Origin: Pseudomonadota bacterium
Lineage (GTDB): Bacteria; Pseudomonadota; Gammaproteobacteria; Burkholderiales; Burkholderiaceae_C
NCBI GenBank assembly: GCA_023436025.1
Contig: JAEZKX010000313.1
Location: 1 to 19,364 of the forward strand
Direction: 5' to 3'
Length of the DNA: 19,364 bases
Under the pieces are notes generated by a model, which was given only the letters and a program-made list of their open reading frames with translations, was not told the DNA's origin and made no database searches. Positions 15,108 through 19,364 of this stretch are shown in pieces (position 1 is the first letter of the stretch; every line of letters begins with the position of its first letter). Both the position numbers and the translations under genes were made by a program.

Positions 15108-15125
15108 GCGCGGTGCCAGCCGCGC
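15108..15125. terminator. possible bidirectional terminator hairpin
   Basis: GCGCGG and CCGCGC form a perfect 6-bp stem around TGCCAG in the 46-bp gap between the convergent marR and UspA genes. No T-run is present on either strand, so its strength is doubtful. Confidence 0.3.
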
Positions 15126-15141
15126 CCGTCGCCGCGCCGGC

Positions 15142-15570
15142 TCACGAGCCGATCACCTGGAACTCCCCCGATCCCAGCAGCTGCCGCACCTGCTGCGCCA
15201 GCGAGCCGAACACCTTGCCCGCCAGGCCGGGCGCCTCGTCACCGAACAGGATGCGGTCGCAGCCGAACGCGCGCGCGGCGCGTGCGATGGACTCGGCACT
15301 GCGGCCCACCAGCACCGTGCTGGTGTAGGGAACGCCAGCCGCATCCAGCAAGCCCCGGGCGAAGCGCAGCTCGTCGTCGCCCGCTTCCTGCTGCAGCCGG
15401 TGCAGCTCGCGCGGACTGAAGAACTGGGCGACGTGGCCGGTGACGCGCGGCTGCACGCGCACCAGGCGGATGCCCGCCTGCTCGTCGCGGTGGATGCGGA
15501 TGGCCTCGGCCACCGCGGACCGGGTGCGCAGCGGGTCGGCCGGATCGATGGGAACGAGCACGTGTCGCAC
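15142..15570 (-). CDS. universal stress protein (UspA) family, degenerate ATP loop
   Basis: A 142-residue single Usp domain starting at GTG: (M)RHVLVPIDPADPLRTRSAVAEA. The strands and helices follow the family: RHVLVPID, IRLVRVQPRV (34-43), a helix to AAGVPYTSTVLVGRSAESIARAARAFGCDRILFG (77-110). The ATP-binding G-x2-G-x9-G-S/T motif is only partly kept: G110 is present, the next Gly is replaced (A113), and G122-S123 are present. ATP binding is therefore uncertain. The start is firmly set by AGGAGG 6 bases upstream, and that ribosome-binding site overlaps the stop codon of the TerC gene, so the two are co-transcribed and probably coupled. The role is likely stress-linked, in the cytoplasm; nothing more specific can be read. 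Confidence 0.85.
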   Translation of the reverse strand: MRHVLVPIDPADPLRTRSAVAEAIRIHRDEQAGIRLVRVQPRVTGHVAQFFSPRELHRLQQEAGDDELRFARGLLDAAGVPYTSTVLVGRSAESIARAARAFGCDRILFGDEAPGLAGKVFGSLAQQVRQLLGSGEFQVIGS

Positions 15571-15576
15571 GGAATT

Positions 15577-15582
15577 CCTCCT
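15577..15582 (-). promoter_or_regulatory. strong Shine-Dalgarno selecting the UspA GTG start
   Basis: AGGAGG on the minus strand lies 6 bases before GTG 15570 and overlaps the TGA of the TerC gene by one base. It rules out the longer open frame from 16026, which runs out of frame through the TerC gene. Confidence 0.88.
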
Positions 15583-16274
15583 CAGGCCGCCTGGTCGGCG
15601 ACGGTTTGCGGGGCACGGTGGGTCAGCCACTTGCCGACACCGACCACCAGGGCGGCGCCCAGCGCGGGCAGGATGTTGTGCAGGTAGTGGTGCCGCTCCA
15701 CGAAGCCGTGGATGGACGGGTCGGACAGCGCCATCTCGCCCGCGACCCAGCCCAGCAGGGCCGCGCCCAGGGTGATGATCACCGGGAAGCGTCCCATCAG
15801 CTTGAGGATCAGGGTGCTGCCGAAGATGATGAGCGGGATGCTGATGACCAAGCCGAACACCAGCAGCGGCACGTTGCCCTTGGCGGCGGCGGCCACGCCG
15901 ATCACGTTGTCCAGGCTCATCACCAGGTCGGCCACCACGATGGTCTTGATGGCGCCGGCCAGGTTGGCGTGGCTGGCCAGTTCCTCGTGCCCGTCGTCGC
16001 CCTTGAGCAGGCCGACACCGATCCACAGCAGCAGCGCCGCGCCGAGCAGCTTCAGGAAGGGCAGCGTCAGCAGGTAGACCGCGAAGAAGGTCAGCACCAC
16101 GCGCAGCACGATGGCGCCCACGCTGCCGAAGACGATGGCCCTCTTCTGCTGCTGCGCGGGCAGCGAGCGGCAGGCCAGCGCGATGACCACGGCGTTGTCA
16201 CCGGACAGGACGATGTTGATCAGGATGATCTGGGACAGGGCGACCCAGAACTCGGGCGCTGCCAGGAAGGCCAT
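15582..16274 (-). CDS. TerC/YjbE family integral membrane protein
   Basis: A 230-residue membrane protein with about seven hydrophobic helices. The two TerC signature acidic motifs are present: NIVLSGDNAVVIALA (20-34, SGDN 24-27) and ADLVMSLDNVIGVAAAA (115-131, SLDN 120-123). A cytoplasmic-like loop KGDDGHEELASHANL (91-105) separates the halves. The family is linked to metal ion (Mn2+) export or metal loading of secreted proteins and to tellurite resistance; which applies here is not known. GAGGAGA lies just before the ATG. It is the first gene of a two-gene operon with UspA. Its 169-bp upstream region has several inverted repeats, but I could not recognise a Mn2+ (yybP-ykoY) riboswitch there. 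Confidence 0.92.
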   Translation of the reverse strand: MAFLAAPEFWVALSQIILINIVLSGDNAVVIALACRSLPAQQQKRAIVFGSVGAIVLRVVLTFFAVYLLTLPFLKLLGAALLLWIGVGLLKGDDGHEELASHANLAGAIKTIVVADLVMSLDNVIGVAAAAKGNVPLLVFGLVISIPLIIFGSTLILKLMGRFPVIITLGAALLGWVAGEMALSDPSIHGFVERHHYLHNILPALGAALVVGVGKWLTHRAPQTVADQAA

Positions 16275-16443
16275 GGGGATGTCTCCTCGAAGGTGGAGCC
16301 CCCGAGGCTAGGCAGGTCGGTTGACAGCCTTCTGGCGGCGCGCTGTCGGCGGGATGAACGCCAGCTTTCAGCCGGCTGACTGTGTGGCCACGGGCCACCG
16401 ACCCGGCCGTGGGGAGGGAGCTTGCGTCCGCTGCGCGGGCGCC
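16275..16443 (-). other. intergenic region upstream of terC with inverted repeats
   Basis: No gene seen. It holds GACAGC...GCTGTC (16323-16347), a perfect 12-bp palindrome TCAGCCGGCTGA (16368-16379), and CCACGG...CCGTGG (16388-16412). Some of these may be operator or leader structure of the terC operon or the end of the kinase transcript. No T-run follows the hairpins and no clear promoter was found. Confidence 0.45.
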
Positions 16444-17844
16444 CTAGGAACGAAGGGGCGGGAAGATCACGCTGAAGGTGTTGCCCACGCCGTCGGTGTC
16501 TTCCTCCAGCGTGATGCGCGCGCCGTGCAGGCTGGCGATCTCGCTGACGATGGCCAGGCCGAGGCCGCTGCCGTCCTCGCCCGTGCCCAGCAGGCGGTGG
16601 AAGCGCTCGAAGATGCGCGAACGCTGCTCCACCGGGATGCTGGGGCCGTCGTCACTGACCCACAGCCGGCCCTGGCCATCGGGCAGCGCGTCGACGCCTA
16701 CGGTGACGCGTCCGCCGGCCTGGCTGTAGCGGATAACGTTGTCCAGCAGGTTGTTGATCAGCTCGCGCAGGCGGTCGGGGTCGGCCGCGATCATCAGCGG
16801 CGCCGGGCTGCCCTCGAAGCCCAGGTCGATGTCGCGCGCGAGCGCATGCGGCACCCAGTCCATGCCCACTTCCAGCGCGAACGCGTTCAGGTCCAGCGGC
16901 TGCAGGCGCACGGTGTCGAGCGCGCCCGGCTCGTTGCGGGCCAGCGAGAGCAGCTGCCGCACCAGCCGCGCCAGACGGTCGGCGCTGATGTACAGCTGGG
17001 CCAGCGAATGGCGCACGCGCGCGCCGTCGGTCTCGCGCAGCGCCAGCTCGATCTGCGCCTTCAGGCCACTGACCGGCGTCTTCAGCTGGTGCGCCGCATC
17101 GGCGACGAAACGGCCCTGGAAGTCGAAGGTCCGGCCCAGCCGCGCCATCAGCTGGTTGACCTCGTCCACCAGCGGCCGCACTTCACCGGGCACGTCGTGC
17201 GTGTCGATCGGGCTCAAGTCGCGATGCGAGCGATCCGACACTGCGCGCCGCAGCCGCTGCAGCGGCTCCAGCCCGCGCGACACGCCGATCCACACGACCA
17301 GCGTCGCCAGCATGATCAGCAGCAGCTGCGGCACCATCGCCGTGACCACCATCTCCCAGGCCAGCCGGTTGCGCTTGTGCAGGGTCTCGGCCACCTGCAC
17401 CTCCACCAGCGGTGCCAGCGGGCCGTCAGGCACGCGCATCCAGGCCGCCACCATGCGGACCGGCTCGCCGCCGACCGTGTCTGCGTAGAAGCGCGGCGGC
17501 GCGGTCCGCGCCAGCATCGGCGGCCGGATGGCGGCATCGCCGCCCACCAGCGCGCCGTCCTCGGCCGTCAGGCGGAAGAACAGCCGGTCCTCGGGGTCCC
17601 GCAGCAGGATGTTGCCGGCCGCCTCGGAGATGTGCAGGCGGGGGCGGCCGCCGTCGTCGCGCACGTGCAGCACGATCTCCCGCGCGATCTCGTGCAGGGC
17701 GCGGTCGTAGGCCAGGTTGGCGAAGCGCAGCGACGTCCACCAGGCCGCGGCGGCGTCGAGGGCGAACAGCACGGACAGCGGCACCAGCAGCCAGGCCAGG
17801 AGCTTGCGCTGCAGGCGCGGCTCAGGCCGGCCGGGCGGGGCCAT
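16444..17844 (-). CDS. sensor histidine kinase, TctE-like
   Basis: A 466-residue membrane kinase. TM1 is at about 15-36, a periplasmic domain of the 2CSK/TctE N-terminal type follows (about 37-163, with HEIAREIVLHVRDDGGRPRLHIS and DRLFFRLTAEDGALVGGD), and TM2 is at about 165-188. A HAMP region leads to the H-box FVADAAHQLKTPVSGLKAQIELAL with H252. The N-box is ELINNLLDNVIRYS (361-374, N365), G1 is SDDGPSIP (D399), F-box IFERFHR, and G2 GSGLGLAIV (425-433). In G1 the second Gly of DxGxG is Ser402. It should phosphorylate the adjacent response regulator. Its ATG overlaps the regulator gene by 23 bases and has AAAAGGA upstream. The TctE family often senses carboxylates, but the signal here is unknown. 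Confidence 0.93.
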   Translation of the reverse strand: MAPPGRPEPRLQRKLLAWLLVPLSVLFALDAAAAWWTSLRFANLAYDRALHEIAREIVLHVRDDGGRPRLHISEAAGNILLRDPEDRLFFRLTAEDGALVGGDAAIRPPMLARTAPPRFYADTVGGEPVRMVAAWMRVPDGPLAPLVEVQVAETLHKRNRLAWEMVVTAMVPQLLLIMLATLVVWIGVSRGLEPLQRLRRAVSDRSHRDLSPIDTHDVPGEVRPLVDEVNQLMARLGRTFDFQGRFVADAAHQLKTPVSGLKAQIELALRETDGARVRHSLAQLYISADRLARLVRQLLSLARNEPGALDTVRLQPLDLNAFALEVGMDWVPHALARDIDLGFEGSPAPLMIAADPDRLRELINNLLDNVIRYSQAGGRVTVGVDALPDGQGRLWVSDDGPSIPVEQRSRIFERFHRLLGTGEDGSGLGLAIVSEIASLHGARITLEEDTDGVGNTFSVIFPPLRS

Positions 17845-18505
17845 CGTCCTTTTCCATCAGGTAGCCCATGCCGCGCACGGTGCGGATCTCGCACCCCAGG
17901 GGCTCCAGCTTCCTGCGCAGCCGGTACACATAGACCTCGATGGCGTTGTCGCCCACCTCGTCGCCCCAGCCGTACAGGTGGTTGACGATCTGCTCCTTGC
18001 TCACCACGCGGCCTTCGCGCATCAGCAGCAGCTCCAGCACCGCCAGCTCGCGCGGCGACAGCTCCAGCGGCTTGCGGTCGTGGTAGACGCGGCGGCCCAC
18101 CGTGTCGAAGCGCAGCAGGCCGTGCTCCAGGTAGGGCGTGGAATTGGAGCCGCGCCGCAGCAGCGCCCGCACCCGCGCCTCGAGTTCGGGCAGGTCGAAG
18201 GGCTTGGCCAGGTAGTCGTCGGCGCCCAGGTCCAGCCCGCGCACGCGGTCCTCCAGGGTGTCGAAGGCGGTCAGCATCAGCACCGGCATCGTGGAACGGC
18301 GGGCGCGCAGCCGGCGCAGCACGCCAAGGCCGTCGAGGCCCGGCAGGCCGATGTCGAGGATGGCCAGGTCGTAGTGCGTGACGGCCAGCGCATGGTCGGC
18401 TTCCTCGCCGGTGGTGACGGCGTCCACCGCATGGGCGGCCTGCACCAGCGCGCGCGACAGCGCGTCGGCAAGCACCTTGTCGTCCTCGACCAGCAGGATC
18501 CGCAT
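17822..18505 (-). CDS. OmpR/PhoB-type response regulator, TctD-like
   Basis: A 227-residue regulator. The receiver domain (1-115) has the acidic pair E7-D8-D9 (VEDDK), phosphoacceptor D51 in AILDIGLPGLDG, T79 in MLTAFDT and K101 in AKPFDLPEL. The C-terminal winged helix (about 125-220) has ELSPRELAVLELLLMREGRVVSKEQI, NAIEVYVYRLRRKLEPLGCEIRTVRGMGYLM, a standard OmpR-type DNA-binding domain. It is the first gene of the two-component operon, with the kinase start inside its 3' end. It is divergent from the solute-binding protein gene with a 55-bp gap, a natural place for its binding site. The start has no strong Shine-Dalgarno; TAGGAT lies 9 bases upstream. Confidence 0.95.
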   Translation of the reverse strand: MRILLVEDDKVLADALSRALVQAAHAVDAVTTGEEADHALAVTHYDLAILDIGLPGLDGLGVLRRLRARRSTMPVLMLTAFDTLEDRVRGLDLGADDYLAKPFDLPELEARVRALLRRGSNSTPYLEHGLLRFDTVGRRVYHDRKPLELSPRELAVLELLLMREGRVVSKEQIVNHLYGWGDEVGDNAIEVYVYRLRRKLEPLGCEIRTVRGMGYLMEKDDGPARPA

Positions 18506-18514
18506 CGCGACGGC

Positions 18515-18554
18515 ATCCTAACGCCTCGGCGGGCGCGACAGGAACCGCTACAGT
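18515..18554. promoter_or_regulatory. divergent promoter region between regulator and binding protein
   Basis: TAGGAT on the minus strand (18520 to 18515) lies 9 bases before the regulator ATG, and TACAGT on the plus strand (18549-18554) lies 6 bases before the binding-protein ATG. Both are 4/6 matches to the -10 consensus. No ribosome-binding site precedes either gene. No -35 is convincing. Confidence 0.35.
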
Positions 18555-18560
18555 AGCCCG

Positions 18561-19292
18561 ATGCAGATCGACGACAGCCTCATCCGCGAATTCGCGCCCA
18601 CCGGCGGCCTGCGCGCCGCGCTCAACCTGGGCAACCCGGTCCTGGCCCAGAGCCAGACCTGCGCCGACAAGCCGGCGGGCGTGACCATCGATCTCGCGCG
18701 CAAGCTCGCCGGCCTGCTGGGCGTGGACGTGCAGCTGCAGGAGTACGCCTCGGCCGGCCTGGCCGGCGCGGCGCTGGCGGCCGGCCAGGCCGACGTCGGC
18801 TTCATGGCGGTGGATCCCAAGCGCGCCGAGACGCTGCACTTCACCGCACCCTACGTGCAGATCGAAGGCTGCTATGCGGTGCGCACCGATTCGCCGCTGC
18901 AGCACAACGAGGAGGTCGACCGCCCGGGCATCCGCGTGGTGGTCGGCACCGGCAGCGCCTACGGCCTGTTCCTCGCGCGGCACCTGAAGCAGGCGCAGCT
19001 GGCGGAAGTGCCCACTTCCGAGGAAGTGGCCGACGCGCTGGTGGCCGACCCGGAACTCGACGTCGCCGCCGGCGTGCGCCAGCAGCTGGTGGCCGACCTG
19101 CGTCGCCTGCCCGGCCTGCGCCTGCTGCCCGGCGCCTTCATGACCATCCAGCAGTGCATGGCCATGCCGCGCGAGCGCAGCACCGAAGCCAGGCGCATGC
19201 TGGAACTCTTCATGGGCGAGCAGCGCGCGTCGGGCTTCATCGCGCAGGCGCTGCAGCGGCACGGCATCGAGGGCGTGACGGCGCTGCCGTAG
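18561..19292 (+). CDS. family-3 solute-binding protein without signal peptide
   Basis: A 243-residue protein of the SBP family 3 / periplasmic-binding-protein-like II fold. It has GLRAALNLGNPVL (16-28), the GVTIDLARKLAGLLGVDVQLQEY segment (40-62), GQADVGFMAVDPKRAETLHFTAPYV (74-98) that matches the family signature, and VVVGTGSAYGLFLARHL as the second-lobe strand and loop. The start is only 15 residues from the fold and is not hydrophobic. The frame is closed upstream by TAA at 18519, with no ATG, GTG or TTG between, so an export signal cannot be encoded here. It therefore looks cytoplasmic, unlike transport binding proteins. It is divergent from the two-component genes. It may be an intracellular amino-acid-like ligand binder or a cyclohexadienyl-dehydratase-like enzyme relative. 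Confidence 0.87.
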   Translation: MQIDDSLIREFAPTGGLRAALNLGNPVLAQSQTCADKPAGVTIDLARKLAGLLGVDVQLQEYASAGLAGAALAAGQADVGFMAVDPKRAETLHFTAPYVQIEGCYAVRTDSPLQHNEEVDRPGIRVVVGTGSAYGLFLARHLKQAQLAEVPTSEEVADALVADPELDVAAGVRQQLVADLRRLPGLRLLPGAFMTIQQCMAMPRERSTEARRMLELFMGEQRASGFIAQALQRHGIEGVTALP

Positions 19293-19311
19293 CGGCACGG
19301 CCTTCGACGGC

Positions 19312-19364
19312 GTGCGGCGTGCGGCGTGCGGCGTGCGGCGTGCGACGTGCGGGGTGCGGGGTGC
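19312..19364 (+). repeat. 7-bp tandem repeat (GTGCGGC) running to the window edge
   Basis: Four perfect GTGCGGC units (19312-19339) are followed by GTGCGAC, then two GTGCGGG units and the first four bases of another unit at the edge. That is about 7.6 copies in 53 bases, starting 19 bases after the binding-protein stop. It is not coding as far as can be seen, and its full length is unknown. Confidence 0.9.

Noticed and set aside
16275..16443. yybP-ykoY manganese riboswitch upstream of terC
   Set aside because: I looked for the conserved GGGGAGUAG-type and CUGACA-type segments on the minus strand and did not find them in order; a plus-strand GGGGAGGGAG is on the wrong strand.
1..19364. Mobile elements, phage genes, defence systems, CRISPR arrays, tRNA or rRNA
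   Set aside because: No transposase, integrase, long terminal inverted repeats, spaced direct-repeat arrays or RNA-gene signatures were seen; composition is uniform.

Overview
The window is about 19.4 kb of very GC-rich chromosomal DNA, densely packed with short operons. Base composition, protein family choice (TctD/TctE-type two-component pair, MexAB-OprM/TtgABC-type pump with a divergent AcrR-type repressor, TerC + UspA) and promoter style suggest a betaproteobacterium of the Burkholderiales, most likely a Comamonadaceae relative. That placement is inference from gene content; no rRNA or marker gene is present. I see no tRNA, rRNA, transposase, integrase or CRISPR. No gene-free stretch exceeds 300 bases: the longest gaps are about 195 (10397-10591), 169 (16275-16443) and 155 (14410-14564).

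Layout. 1-2441 (+): the C-terminal half of an MFS transporter, a zinc-free quinone-reductase-like MDR enzyme, and an SDR-fold protein that lacks all three catalytic SDR residues; spacing suggests one transcript. 2473-3832 (-): an AHSA1/SRPBCC protein, then a translationally coupled DUF4256-DUF1653 pair. 3901-9690 (-): a complete tripartite RND multidrug efflux operon (lipoprotein adaptor, inner-membrane pump, NodT-type outer-membrane lipoprotein), with a divergent AcrR/TtgR-like repressor (9758-10396, +) and a 24-bp operator-like palindrome between them. 10592-12127 (+): a His-rich cupin, a SpoIIAA-like protein and a YihX-like HAD phosphatase. 12172-14409 (-): trehalose-6-phosphate synthase fused to an N-terminal two-TM, periplasmic-loop module. 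14434-14537 (+): a promoter with a palindrome in its spacer, followed by two hairpins and a strong intrinsic terminator, forming a candidate small RNA of about 71 nt. 14565-15095 (+): a MarR regulator. 15142-16274 (-): TerC-family membrane protein and a UspA-like protein. 16444-18505 (-): TctD/TctE-type response regulator and histidine kinase. 18561-19292 (+): a family-3 solute-binding protein with no signal peptide. 19312-19364: a 7-bp tandem repeat running off the window edge.

How they fit together. The efflux operon and its repressor form a self-contained drug-responsive unit. OtsA, UspA, TerC and possibly the SpoIIAA-like and cupin genes have a general-stress flavour. The two-component pair and divergent binding protein may form a nutrient-sensing unit. 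The least explained parts are the sRNA/attenuator locus between otsA and marR, the membrane-anchored OtsA, the non-canonical SDR, and the cytoplasmic binding protein. Many first genes of transcripts have a -10-like hexamer 6-9 nt before the start codon and no ribosome-binding site, suggesting frequent leaderless transcripts.
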